From Chitinophaga silvisoli (GTDB lineage Bacteria > Bacteroidota > Bacteroidia > Chitinophagales > Chitinophagaceae): a stretch of 64,000 bases of DNA. Shown here in pieces: positions 15,715-25,839 of the stretch. Numbering within the stretch: the first letter of the stretch is position 1; the number at the start of each line of letters is the position of its first letter. Below the pieces are notes generated by a model. It did not search any database. It worked only from the letters and a program-made list of their open reading frames with translations, and was not told the DNA's origin. The translations under genes and the position numbers were made by a program. The DNA lies in assembly GCF_003412465.1 (NCBI RefSeq), contig NZ_QTJV01000003.1, forward strand, positions 124,001-188,000. Direction: 5' to 3'.

Positions 15715-18700
15715 ATGAGTTTAAACCAGAAATACACCAGTTATTCATATAAACGCTATCCACATATGCGCCTGATCGTAGCTATTTTTATTCTATTTTT
15801 CATTAGTACAACAAGTACCATGGCTCAGTTTAACTATGACAACCACTGGAAAAAAGTCCAGGAGTTAGATAACAAAGGCCTCCCCAAATCAGCCCTGGAA
15901 GAAGTCAATGTAATCTACAAGAATGCACTGCAACAAAAGAATGAGGGTCAGCTCCTGAAAACGCTGATCTTCCGCATCAAGTACGTAAACGTTAAAAACG
16001 AGAATCCCGCTACTGACGATAACCTCAAGGTAGTAGATCAACAAAATGTCGTATTTACCCCCGCCATCCGCGCCATCCTGCAAAGCATGCGGGCAGAACT
16101 CCTCTATCACTACCTGGAAAATAACAGGAGCCAGCTCTATAGCCGTACCGCTTTAGAAACAGACACCTCTTCCGATATCAGCACCTGGACCTCAGACCGG
16201 CTCAATAAAGAAATTGCCGCCGCCTACACGGCTTCCCTGGAAGATGCTGAACTACTCAAAAAAGTGAACGTAAAAGACTATGAGGTCATCATCAGCAAAG
16301 GGCAGTACAACGCCAACCTGCGTCCTACGCTATACGACCTGCTGGCACACCGCGCATTAGATTATTTCAAATCAGGTGAGTACAATTTCAGGCAGGCAGC
16401 CAAACAGTTTGAACTGCTGGATCCTGCTGCTTTTGCACCTGCTGCCACTTTCGCTGCTCACAAATTTGCAACAGCCGATACCAGCTCTTACCAGTATAAA
16501 GCACTCTTACTGCTGCAGGACCTGATCCGCTTCCATGCCCGGGATAACAAAGCAGCCCTGCTGGATGTAGACCAGGAACGCCTTCAGTACATGAACAGCG
16601 TAGCGGTAATGCCCGACAAACAGACGCTGTATATCAGACAACTGGAGCAATTGCTGAATACCTATGCAGGCGAACAAGGGAGTGCACAGGTGATGTACCT
16701 GGTAGCCAGCTATTACCGCGAAATAGGTAACGGAAAGGAAAATGAGGGTGACCTGACACCTGCTGCTGCTATGAAGAAAGCGGTCGCCCTCTGTGAACAG
16801 GCGATCAAACAACTGCCGGATGCGATTGGTACCAGCTACTGCAAGTCTCTGCTCAACTCAATCAAGACCAAATCTATGCAGGTAAGCACCGAACAGGTAA
16901 ACCTGCCGGATGAACCTTTCCGTGCACTGATCAACTATAAAAACGTCAATAAACTCTACTTCCGCATTGCTAAAATTGATGCAGCCTACCGCACTAAATT
17001 AAGAGAGCAGCTGGAATCAAATGAAGGATACGAAAGCCGGAATAAGAAATACTGGAACCTGATCCTGAGTAAGAAAGCTGACCGTTCATGGGATGTGGCA
17101 TTGCCCGGCACAGATGACTATCGTGAACATGCCGCAGAAGCAAAAATAGATGCCCTGCCATTAGGTTTGTACATGTTAGTGGCCAGCACTAATCCCACTT
17201 TTACAAAGGAAGAAAATATCATCGCGATCCAGTTTATTCATGTATCAAATCTGAGTTTCATCGCCCGTTCTTCATTTGATATCAAAAATGGAAAGGAACT
17301 GTATGTATTGCACAGGAAAACAGGTGCACCACTGCAGGAAGTAAAATTCAATGTATATACCCAGCAAAACAATGGTAAATATAAATTAACACAGTCCGCT
17401 ACCTCTCAAAAGGATGGTGGCGTAGACCTGAAGAGTGAAGCGCAATACAGCAACAATAAGTATGAGCTGATCCTGAATGCTGATACCCTCGCTCCTGATG
17501 AAGAAAACTATGTGTACAGGTACGATTATTATAACAACAATGCAGGTACAGCAGATCACCAGACATTCCTCTTTACTGACAGAGGTATTTACCGCCCCGG
17601 TCAGCTCGTATACTTCAAGGGTATCGTAGTAGGCCGTGCACAAAAATCAGGAACAGACAGGAACGTTTTGGGCAATTATAAAGTAAGCGTACGCCTCATA
17701 GATCATAATGGTCAGATAGCAGATTCCATGCAATTGACGACCAATGAATATGGTTCCTATTCCGGAAAATTCCGACTGCCGGAAAACCAGTTGAATGGTG
17801 TATTCCGGATCGATGAAAATAATAATGGTGGCAGTGTATCATTCAGTGTGGAAGAATACAAGCGTCCTAAATTCTACGTGGATTTCGATACCCTGAAAGG
17901 CACTTATCGCCTGAATGATACGATTACCGTAAAAGGTAAAGCACTGGCCTATGCCGGTAATAATATCGATGGTGCTAAGGTGACTTACCGTGTCATGAGA
18001 CAGGCCCGTTTCCCTTACTGGTGGTGGTCCAGGAAAGCACCTGCTTATAGCCCTGCACGCCAGATCGCAACAGGTACGACTGAAACTGCTGCCGATGGTA
18101 GTTTCAAAGTAAACTTCCCGGCCTTGCCCGACCTGAGTATTGCCGCTTCTCAAAAACCCATCTTTACATATTCTATCGAAGCAGATATTACGGATGTGAA
18201 TGGTGAAACCCGTAGCGGCAGCCAAAATGTGAGCGTAGGTTACCAGGCAATGGAAATCACTATTGGTCTGAATGATCGTGTGCTGCCACAGGAGCTGCAA
18301 AAAGTAAACATTGCTACAAAGAACCTGAATGGTGTGTTCGAAGCGGCAGATGTAGCTGTTACATTGAAACCATTGCAACATCCGGGTCGCTTAATGCGCG
18401 AACGCTTCTGGGATAAGCCGGATGAGTTTATCCTTTCCCGTGAGGAATATGAAAAAGCATTTCCTCATGATATTTACAATGATGAAGATGACCAGAATAC
18501 CTGGAAAAGAGGCAATGCTGTTGTAAGCAAACAACTCAAAACTGATGCCTTTACACAGGTGCAGTTAGATTCTAAATCACTGGCTGCCGGATGGTATGAA
18601 CTGGAAGTAAGTACGACTGATAAATTCGGTGAGAAAGTGATTCAAAAGAAAATTGTTGAACTGGTAGATGCGAATGCAAAGAACCTGTCATACCCGGTAT

Positions 18701-21700
18701 ACAGCTGGTCTTATTCCAACGATAATGTACTGAAGCCGGGCGAGACCGCACATTTCCTGCTGGGTTCATCTGCTCCTGATGTGCATGTGATTGAAACGAT
18801 CGGATCCAACCTGCATGCGGCAGCAAATAGTGCATTTACAGTCAACAGCGGCGTAAGCGACAGGAAGTATGATGTAAAAGAAGATGACAGGGGAAATGTG
18901 AGCGTGCAATATGTTTTTGTAAAGGATAACCGTGTTTATACAGAAGAGAGAACCATCACTGTTCCATGGAGCAATAAAGAACTGGAAGTAACCATCCAGT
19001 CACATCGTGATAAGATCCTGCCTGGTGCAAAAGAAGAATGGCGCGTACAGATCAAGGGCGAGAAACGTGATAAGGTAGGTGCTGAACTGCTGGCTGCTAT
19101 GTACGATGCATCGCTGGATGCATTCAGGGCAAACCAGTGGACAGTACCGGATCTTTATCCAGTCTATTCAAGGCTGGCAGCCTGGGATGGTCATGCAAAC
19201 TTTAAGCAGGTAGCTGCAGAGGTTTATACATTTATTGTTGACAAATCTGCATATGATGAACGTGTGATTAGTTATGATGCGCTGAACTGGTTTGATGCCA
19301 TGGATAATGGTGTGAGTGTGATTGATTTTGGAGAGGGGAATGGTGTACAGGCAGTGAAAGTGACGGGCTTTGGAATGGGACGTTTTGCACGTATGCTGTA
19401 TAGAAGTGCTCCGGGCATAAAAGTAGGTATGGCTAAACCTGGTGCGCCTATGCCGGCACCGGCTGCTGCTATGGTGATGGCTGATGCAGCTGTGCCACAG
19501 GCTGAAATGAGAATGAAGAAAGAAAGTTCCATGGAATCTGCAGATCATAATCTGCCAGCGGGTGTAGTGGATGATAAAGCAGGAGCGGCAAAACCAGCTG
19601 AAAAAGTGGCTCCTCGTACTAATTTCAACGAAACAGCTTTCTTCTTCCCTGACCTTCACACGGATGAAAATGGTAACATCACTTTCAGCTTCACCGTACC
19701 CGAAGCCCTGACCCGCTGGCGCTTTATGAGCCTTGCGCATACCAGGGATGCGGCAGTTGGTTATGCTGAAAGCAGTGTGGTGACACAGAAACCACTGATG
19801 GTGCAGCCAAATGCACCCCGCTTCATGAGAGAAGGCGACAAGATCATCTTCTCTGCCAAGATCAGCAACCTCGCTGATAGCGCATTGACAGGTGCGGCTC
19901 ACCTGGAACTGCTGGATGCTACTACTATGAAACCTGTAGATGGCTGGTTCCAGAATGTATATCCTGCTCAGCACTTCACTGTTGAAAAAGGACAAAGCAC
20001 TGCTGTGAGCTTCCCATTAGAGATTCCATATAAGTTCAGTAGTACCCTGCTGTACCGCGTAATAGCCACTGCAGGCCAGTTCAGCGATGGAGAAGAAAAT
20101 GCTATCCCGGTGCTGACCAACACTACGCTGGTGACAGAAACACTGCCACTGAATATGCGTGGCGATGGTAAGAAGGAATTTACTTTCGGGAAATTACTGA
20201 AGAGCGATACTTCTGAAACCTTACAACAACATGCACTGACAGTTGAATATACCGGCAATCCTACCTGGTATGCCGTACAGGCCTTGCCGTACCTGATGGA
20301 ATTCCCCTACGAATGTTCCGAACAGGTGTTCAACCGTTATTATGCCAATACACTTGCTACACACATCGTGAATAAACTGCCGGGTGTAAAGAGCATGTTC
20401 GAAAAATGGAAGACGACTGATACTGCTGCACTGAAAAGCAACCTGCAAAAAAATGAGGAACTGAAGAGTGTATTACTGCAGGAAACGCCATGGGTATTGG
20501 CTGCTAAAAATGAAGAAGAACAAAAACGCAATATTGCCCTGCTCTTCGATCTGAATAAGATGAGTGCAGAACAGCAGAAAGCATTGGAACAACTGCGACA
20601 GAAACAATTGCCGAGTGGTGCCTTCCCTTGGTTCAATGGGATGTGGGAAGATCAGTTCGTGACGCAGTATATTCTGGCTGGCGTAGGTCGCTTACAACAG
20701 GTAGGTGTAAGCAATGATCCGAATGCTGATGCGATTGTGAATAAAGGGCTGGCTTACGTTGACAAGAAAATGGACACCTGGTATCATGAGCTGAAGCGTA
20801 ATAAAGCTGATATGAATGCACAGCATATCGGTTATATTGAATCTCATTACCTGTACATGCGTAGCCTGCTGAACAAGCCAGTGGAAGACAAGTACAAAGA
20901 GTCTTACCAGTACTACCTGGCACAGGCTAAGAAATACTGGTTGAAACAAAGCACCTATACACAGGCCATGCTGGCAATTGTACTGAATGATAAGAATATC
21001 ATCAAATCATTGAAAGAAAACGCCACCAACAACCAGGAAATGGGTATGTACTGGAAGAGTGTAACAGCTGGTTACTGGTGGTACCAGGCACCCATTGAAA
21101 CGCAGGCGATGCTGATTGAAGCATTTGAAAGAGTGGCACATGATTCAGTGGCGGTAGCTGATATGAAAACATGGTTGCTGAAGAATAAACAAACCAATAA
21201 CTGGCATACTACCAAGGCAACTGCCGATGCTTGTTATGCCATGCTCTTAGGTGGTGGCAACTGGCTTTCTGCAAATCCTGATATTAGCATCCAGTTAGGC
21301 CAAACAACTGTGAAGGAAGAGAAGAAAGAAGCAGGTACCGGTTATTTCAAAAAGCAATTCAACAATGAAGCAATAAAACCTGCAATGGGTAAAATTGAAG
21401 TAAAAGTGGAGGGCAGTAATGGTCAGCCATCATGGGGTGCTGTGTACTGGCAATACTTTGAGCAGCTGGACAAAATTACAACTGCTGCTACGCCAATGAC
21501 CCTGCAGAAAGAGCTCTTCATTGAGAAGACAAATGACAATGGCCCGGTACTGACAGCTATCCAGGATGGCAATCAGCTGAAAGTAGGTGATAAGGTAAAA
21601 GCACGTATCGTACTGAAAGTAGACCGTGATATGGAGTATGTGCACCTGAAAGATATGCGTGCAGCCTGCTTTGAGCCTACCAATGTAATCAGCCAGAGCG

Positions 21701-21915
21701 GCTGGCAGAATGGCGTAAGTTATTACCAGAGCACAAAAGATGCTTCTACTAATTTCTTCTTCAGCCGTTTGCCAAAAGGTACTTATGTGTTTGAATATAG
21801 TATGTTCGTAACACATGATGGTGACTTTAGCAATGGCATCAGTACTGCACAGTGTATGTATGCACCTGAATTCAGTGCGCACAGCAATGGCATCAGGGTA
21901 AAAATAACAGAGTAA
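15715..21915 (+). CDS. bacterial alpha-2-macroglobulin (large surface protease-trap protein)
   Basis: A 2066-residue exported protein. A signal peptide ends near residue 38 (STTSTMAQ) after an unusually long basic lead. The MG2 region shows DRGIYRPGQLVYFKG (residues 622-636), and the central A2M domain starts near residue 1301 (NETAFFFPDLHTDENG), followed by PRFMREGD. The thioester motif CSEQ is at residues 1534-1537, in the PYECSEQVFNRYYAN context. This suggests the thioester can form and bind a protease covalently, as in E. coli YfhM. A Met/Ala/Pro-rich linker of about 60 residues (1240-1300) precedes the A2M domain and may be the protease bait region (inference). The first 400 residues are helical and TPR-like, which fits Bacteroidota members of the family. 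No penicillin-binding protein 1C gene is adjacent, unlike in many Proteobacteria. Confidence 0.9.
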   Translation: MSLNQKYTSYSYKRYPHMRLIVAIFILFFISTTSTMAQFNYDNHWKKVQELDNKGLPKSALEEVNVIYKNALQQKNEGQLLKTLIFRIKYVNVKNENPATDDNLKVVDQQNVVFTPAIRAILQSMRAELLYHYLENNRSQLYSRTALETDTSSDISTWTSDRLNKEIAAAYTASLEDAELLKKVNVKDYEVIISKGQYNANLRPTLYDLLAHRALDYFKSGEYNFRQAAKQFELLDPAAFAPAATFAAHKFATADTSSYQYKALLLLQDLIRFHARDNKAALLDVDQERLQYMNSVAVMPDKQTLYIRQLEQLLNTYAGEQGSAQVMYLVASYYREIGNGKENEGDLTPAAAMKKAVALCEQAIKQLPDAIGTSYCKSLLNSIKTKSMQVSTEQVNLPDEPFRALINYKNVNKLYFRIAKIDAAYRTKLREQLESNEGYESRNKKYWNLILSKKADRSWDVALPGTDDYREHAAEAKIDALPLGLYMLVASTNPTFTKEENIIAIQFIHVSNLSFIARSSFDIKNGKELYVLHRKTGAPLQEVKFNVYTQQNNGKYKLTQSATSQKDGGVDLKSEAQYSNNKYELILNADTLAPDEENYVYRYDYYNNNAGTADHQTFLFTDRGIYRPGQLVYFKGIVVGRAQKSGTDRNVLGNYKVSVRLIDHNGQIADSMQLTTNEYGSYSGKFRLPENQLNGVFRIDENNNGGSVSFSVEEYKRPKFYVDFDTLKGTYRLNDTITVKGKALAYAGNNIDGAKVTYRVMRQARFPYWWWSRKAPAYSPARQIATGTTETAADGSFKVNFPALPDLSIAASQKPIFTYSIEADITDVNGETRSGSQNVSVGYQAMEITIGLNDRVLPQELQKVNIATKNLNGVFEAADVAVTLKPLQHPGRLMRERFWDKPDEFILSREEYEKAFPHDIYNDEDDQNTWKRGNAVVSKQLKTDAFTQVQLDSKSLAAGWYELEVSTTDKFGEKVIQKKIVELVDANAKNLSYPVYSWSYSNDNVLKPGETAHFLLGSSAPDVHVIETIGSNLHAAANSAFTVNSGVSDRKYDVKEDDRGNVSVQYVFVKDNRVYTEERTITVPWSNKELEVTIQSHRDKILPGAKEEWRVQIKGEKRDKVGAELLAAMYDASLDAFRANQWTVPDLYPVYSRLAAWDGHANFKQVAAEVYTFIVDKSAYDERVISYDALNWFDAMDNGVSVIDFGEGNGVQAVKVTGFGMGRFARMLYRSAPGIKVGMAKPGAPMPAPAAAMVMADAAVPQAEMRMKKESSMESADHNLPAGVVDDKAGAAKPAEKVAPRTNFNETAFFFPDLHTDENGNITFSFTVPEALTRWRFMSLAHTRDAAVGYAESSVVTQKPLMVQPNAPRFMREGDKIIFSAKISNLADSALTGAAHLELLDATTMKPVDGWFQNVYPAQHFTVEKGQSTAVSFPLEIPYKFSSTLLYRVIATAGQFSDGEENAIPVLTNTTLVTETLPLNMRGDGKKEFTFGKLLKSDTSETLQQHALTVEYTGNPTWYAVQALPYLMEFPYECSEQVFNRYYANTLATHIVNKLPGVKSMFEKWKTTDTAALKSNLQKNEELKSVLLQETPWVLAAKNEEEQKRNIALLFDLNKMSAEQQKALEQLRQKQLPSGAFPWFNGMWEDQFVTQYILAGVGRLQQVGVSNDPNADAIVNKGLAYVDKKMDTWYHELKRNKADMNAQHIGYIESHYLYMRSLLNKPVEDKYKESYQYYLAQAKKYWLKQSTYTQAMLAIVLNDKNIIKSLKENATNNQEMGMYWKSVTAGYWWYQAPIETQAMLIEAFERVAHDSVAVADMKTWLLKNKQTNNWHTTKATADACYAMLLGGGNWLSANPDISIQLGQTTVKEEKKEAGTGYFKKQFNNEAIKPAMGKIEVKVEGSNGQPSWGAVYWQYFEQLDKITTAATPMTLQKELFIEKTNDNGPVLTAIQDGNQLKVGDKVKARIVLKVDRDMEYVHLKDMRAACFEPTNVISQSGWQNGVSYYQSTKDASTNFFFSRLPKGTYVFEYSMFVTHDGDFSNGISTAQCMYAPEFSAHSNGIRVKITE

Positions 21916-21937
21916 AGAATTGCAACTTTTTTGCCTG

Positions 21938-21972
21938 ACGGCTGTCTTTATTAATAAAGACAGCCGTTTTTC
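21938..21972 (+). terminator. terminator after the alpha-2-macroglobulin gene
   Basis: A 30-base perfect palindrome (21938-21967, arms ACGGCTGTCTTTATT and its complement) begins 22 bases after the stop and is followed by five more Ts. Confidence 0.92.
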
Positions 21973-22093
21973 GTTAGTGAACATGCCATGTATCAAAATC
22001 GGACAATATTGAAAGATTAGGATTGTCTATATTGTTGAAAATCAATTTTATCACAAAGTGGCATCTTTTTAGACCACACCAAGTTTTTCGGTC

Positions 22094-23431
22094 ATGAAGC
22101 AAACTATCTGTATTATCCTTGTCATGTTTCTGGCGGCCAACGCATCCGCACAACAGATGAAAATTATCAGGGATTCCCTGTACTCTGACAACCTGAAAGA
22201 AGAACGTCAGATAGAGGTGGAACTACCGGATGATTATGATCCTGCTTCAGGAAAAAAGTACGAAGTGATTTATGTGACGGATGGCGAATGGAATAATGAT
22301 ATTGTTGCACACATGCAACGTTTTGTACAGATTCAGTTTGTACCTGCCTGTATAGTCGTCAGCATGAAAAACATGGGTCTGCGCGACCGGGACTTTACAC
22401 CCAGCCGTTTGCCTGGCAATCCCCGTTCGGGAGGAGCCGATAATTTCCTTGCGTTTATGAAGACTGAACTGATGCCCTACATTGAGAAAAAATATCCTGC
22501 CCGTGCTGACAACAGGGTATATGTAGGCTCTTCACTGGCTGGTTTATTTGGGATGTATGTTTTTCTACGTGATCCCTTGTTGTTCCAGTCTTACCTGATC
22601 TCTGATCCGGCTATGTGGTGGGGCGATGGCATGCTGCTCAAAGAAACGGGCGATAAACTGGCGGGTATGGGCAATGTGCATGCATCGCTGTACATCACCG
22701 GCAGGGAAGGGCATGCATTCGAGGAGATGGGAGTGCATCAGCTGGATTCAATTTTTAAGGCCAAGGCACCGGCATCGCTGCACTGGAAGGTAACACCGTA
22801 TGCGGGGGAAACGCATAACAGTATGATCTTTAAAACGGTGTTCGATGGTTTGAAATTTACCTGGGCAGGTTATACTACGGATCCGCCACGATATCATCCA
22901 ATGACGGGAGTTGTGCTGAAAGATAAACCCTTTCCACTTTTTATCTGGCCGGACGAGAGATCAGACTTTCATTATACCACTGATGGAACTATCCCTACAG
23001 CATCTTCTCCCCGTATCACCGGTAAGCTGGATCTTGCGATTGCTGAGCAATTTATCATCAAGTCAATTTGTGTGAGAGATGAATACAGTGATACCATACG
23101 AGGTAGTTTTAAAATAGGCAATACATTGCCTTCAGCCCCGCTGTCCAAAAAGCTGAAGCCCGGTGGCCTGGATACTTTGCAGGGACAATTGAGTGGTGGC
23201 ATTAAAGTCGATGCAGACGGTTATTATATATTTTTTGTAGATACTAATGACAGTGTAAATATATCACTCGGCAACCTGTCTTTCGATAAGCAGAGTATTG
23301 TCGTGCCATTGCAGAAAGGCTATTATCCATTAAAAATTTCTTACAAAGGTTCAGCGCCCGGTATAGAGTGGATTGCACCTACAGGCCCGGACTCAGGGCC
23401 GGTGCCGGCTACCGCGTTGTACCACCATTAA
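22094..23431 (+). CDS. secreted alpha/beta-hydrolase (Fes/esterase D type) with C-terminal chitobiase-like domain
   Basis: A 445-residue exported esterase. The signal peptide ends at about residue 20 (ANASAQQ). The hydrolase domain (about 25-260) has the nucleophile elbow GSSLAG (Ser147) and a late histidine, His241, in GETHNSMIF; it belongs to the putative esterase family PF00756. Residues about 280-350 contain FHYTTDGTIPTASSP, a motif of the CHB_HEX_C-like domain appended to many Bacteroidota glycan enzymes. The last 80 residues look like a small beta domain (DADGYYIFFVDTNDS). Substrate unknown; candidates are acyl esters of sugars or siderophores. The permease gene starts 7 bases after its stop, so the two may be co-transcribed. 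Confidence 0.8.
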   Translation: MKQTICIILVMFLAANASAQQMKIIRDSLYSDNLKEERQIEVELPDDYDPASGKKYEVIYVTDGEWNNDIVAHMQRFVQIQFVPACIVVSMKNMGLRDRDFTPSRLPGNPRSGGADNFLAFMKTELMPYIEKKYPARADNRVYVGSSLAGLFGMYVFLRDPLLFQSYLISDPAMWWGDGMLLKETGDKLAGMGNVHASLYITGREGHAFEEMGVHQLDSIFKAKAPASLHWKVTPYAGETHNSMIFKTVFDGLKFTWAGYTTDPPRYHPMTGVVLKDKPFPLFIWPDERSDFHYTTDGTIPTASSPRITGKLDLAIAEQFIIKSICVRDEYSDTIRGSFKIGNTLPSAPLSKKLKPGGLDTLQGQLSGGIKVDADGYYIFFVDTNDSVNISLGNLSFDKQSIVVPLQKGYYPLKISYKGSAPGIEWIAPTGPDSGPVPATALYHH

Positions 23432-23438
23432 CAGGATT

Positions 23439-25775
23439 ATGATAAAGCGTTTTTTTAAAAAGTACAGTATTCTCAACATCTTCGGATTAGCGATCGGTAT
23501 CATTTGTGCAGGTGTGATTTTTTTGTGGGTAGAAGATGAAGTACAGTATGATAATGTTAACCAGAAAAAAGATCGCTTGTATGCAGTGTTAGCCAACTGG
23601 GATTACGATAAGTATGTGCAAACATTCTGGTCGTCATCAGGCATGCTGGCACCTGCTATGAAAACGGATATTCCGGGTGTGGCCAATGCCTTCCGCATGA
23701 CCGAGAGTTGGGCACCCCCATTGATCACTTATGGTGATAAGTCCCTGTATGCTTCAGGCAGATATGCAGATCCTTCTGTATTCAATATGCTTACTATCCC
23801 TTTTGTGGCGGGTGGTACTTTCAGTGAATTGCATTCAATTGTGATTACAGAGAAAATGGCGAAAAAGGTTTTTGGTGATGAAAAGAATATCGTGGGGAAA
23901 TCGCTGAAAATGGATAATAAGGATGCATACGTGGTGAGCGGCGTGATCAAAGACTGGCCATCGAATGTAAGCTTCAGACCTGAATGGATAGCACCATTCG
24001 AAGTGCTGGAAAAATCAAATCCTGTCTATAGCAGCTGGGGATCCAATTCCCTGACAACGATTGTAGAACTGGCTCCCAATGCGAATCCGGATGCTGTCAA
24101 TAAGTTGCTTTGCAACTTTGTACAGCAGCATTCGCCCTCAGCAGTCAATCACCTGTTCCTGCATCCGATGAGCAGGTGGCGGCTTTATAGCAATTTTGAT
24201 AATGGTAAACCGGCTGGTGGCAGAATTCAATATGTGAGAATGTTTACCCTGATAGCCTGGATCATCCTCTTTATTGCCTGTATCAATTTCATGAACCTGG
24301 CTACTGCCGCCAGTGAAAAGCGTGCAAGAGAGGTGGGGGTGCGTAAGGTCATGGGTGCTTCTAAGCGTGGACTGATACTGCGATTTATGGGAGAGGCGAT
24401 CTTTACAACGGCGATTGCATGTGTGCTGGCGGTGTTCATGATCTGGACATTATTACCCTATTGTAACCTTATCCTGGACAAAGAACTGACGATCAATATA
24501 CTGGCTCCTGCACACCTGGCAGCCCTGCTAGGTATCGTGCTGGTGTGTGGTTTGGTGGCAGGTAGTTATCCTGCATTGTACCTGTCTTCCTTCAATCCTG
24601 TATCCGTACTGAAAGGAGGCAGGCGTGCTACCGGTAGTGCAGCGTGGATCAGGAAGGGCCTGGTGATTCTTCAGTTTACGGTATCTATCGTGTTGATCAT
24701 TTCTACTATCATCATTTACCAGCAGATCAGTCATGTCAAGGGGCGTGATATGGGTTTCGACAGGAAGAATGTTATGGGTATGAATATCACGAAGGATGTA
24801 GTGCAAAGCTTTCCTGTAATCAAACAGGATCTGCTGAATACGGGCGTGGTAGAAAATGTGGCAATGGCAGATCATGCTACCATTTATGGTGGTAACAATA
24901 CAGACGAAATTTTATGGGAAGGCAAATCGGAGACGCAAAAGGTCCTGATTTCTGTACGGCTTGTCAGTCCTGAATACCTGTCTACAATGAAAATGCAGAT
25001 AAAGGAGGGGCGTGACTTCCGGGCTGGTGACAGTATGAATGTGGTGATCACGGAATCGATGGCAAAATTGGTGGGGCAGGGTAGTGTGATTGGTAAAACC
25101 GTGGGTTTACCAATGGAAGTAAATGGCAAAGAAGGTGTGCGCCAGTTCCCGATAGTAGGGGTCGTGAAGGACTATATGTATGGTGATATGTATGGTTCAC
25201 CTGATCCTGTAGTATTCTTCTGTTTACCTAAGGTGGCCAATATTCTTTATTTACGCCTGAAGGGCGATGTGGCAGCTGACAGGGCTTTGGGTAAAGTGGC
25301 GGAAGTAATGAAAAAAGATAATCCTTCATATCCGTTTGATTATGTCCTGATGGAGAACCAGTTCAATGACCTTTTCTCAGGTGAAACACTGATCAACAGG
25401 TTATCGACCGTATTTGCAATCATTGCGATCCTGATTTCCTGCATGGGATTATTTGGTCTGGCTACTTATATGGCGGAGCGCCGTACCCGGGAAGTGGGTA
25501 TTCGTAAGGTTTTAGGGGCGAGTACGGCCGGTATTACGACCTTGTTGTCCAAAGACTTTTTAAAGCTGGTAGGTATTGCGGTAGTGCTGGCATTTCCGCT
25601 GGCATGGTATGCCATGAGTATGTGGTTGCAGCAGTATTCATACAGGGTAGATATCCACTGGTGGGTCTTTGTGCTGGCGGGTGCGATGGCCATGATCATC
25701 TCTTTGTTTACGATTAGTTTTCAATCAATCAGAGCGGCTCTCATGAACCCTGTGAAGAGTCTGCGTGCAGAATAA
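23439..25775 (+). CDS. MacB/FtsX-type ABC transporter permease
   Basis: A 778-residue permease with two FtsX modules. An N-terminal membrane anchor (ILNIFGLAIGIICAGVIFLW) is followed by a large periplasmic MacB-like domain, a three-helix FtsX block from about residue 265, a further membrane anchor near 405, a second periplasmic domain, and a C-terminal FtsX block from about 655. The cytoplasmic loops REVGVRKVMGAS and REVGIRKVLGAS are the conserved ATPase-contact motifs of this family. The frame is open to 23373, but an ATG at 23439 preceded by CAGGATT and starting just after the esterase stop is the natural start. No ATPase gene is adjacent, which is common for this family in Bacteroidota, where many copies occur. 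Substrate unknown. Confidence 0.87.
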   Translation: MIKRFFKKYSILNIFGLAIGIICAGVIFLWVEDEVQYDNVNQKKDRLYAVLANWDYDKYVQTFWSSSGMLAPAMKTDIPGVANAFRMTESWAPPLITYGDKSLYASGRYADPSVFNMLTIPFVAGGTFSELHSIVITEKMAKKVFGDEKNIVGKSLKMDNKDAYVVSGVIKDWPSNVSFRPEWIAPFEVLEKSNPVYSSWGSNSLTTIVELAPNANPDAVNKLLCNFVQQHSPSAVNHLFLHPMSRWRLYSNFDNGKPAGGRIQYVRMFTLIAWIILFIACINFMNLATAASEKRAREVGVRKVMGASKRGLILRFMGEAIFTTAIACVLAVFMIWTLLPYCNLILDKELTINILAPAHLAALLGIVLVCGLVAGSYPALYLSSFNPVSVLKGGRRATGSAAWIRKGLVILQFTVSIVLIISTIIIYQQISHVKGRDMGFDRKNVMGMNITKDVVQSFPVIKQDLLNTGVVENVAMADHATIYGGNNTDEILWEGKSETQKVLISVRLVSPEYLSTMKMQIKEGRDFRAGDSMNVVITESMAKLVGQGSVIGKTVGLPMEVNGKEGVRQFPIVGVVKDYMYGDMYGSPDPVVFFCLPKVANILYLRLKGDVAADRALGKVAEVMKKDNPSYPFDYVLMENQFNDLFSGETLINRLSTVFAIIAILISCMGLFGLATYMAERRTREVGIRKVLGASTAGITTLLSKDFLKLVGIAVVLAFPLAWYAMSMWLQQYSYRVDIHWWVFVLAGAMAMIISLFTISFQSIRAALMNPVKSLRAE

Positions 25776-25839
25776 GTCATTTCACTCATTGACCACTATC
25801 ATAACGGGCTAGCGATTTTCGCATTATTTTGCATATCAA

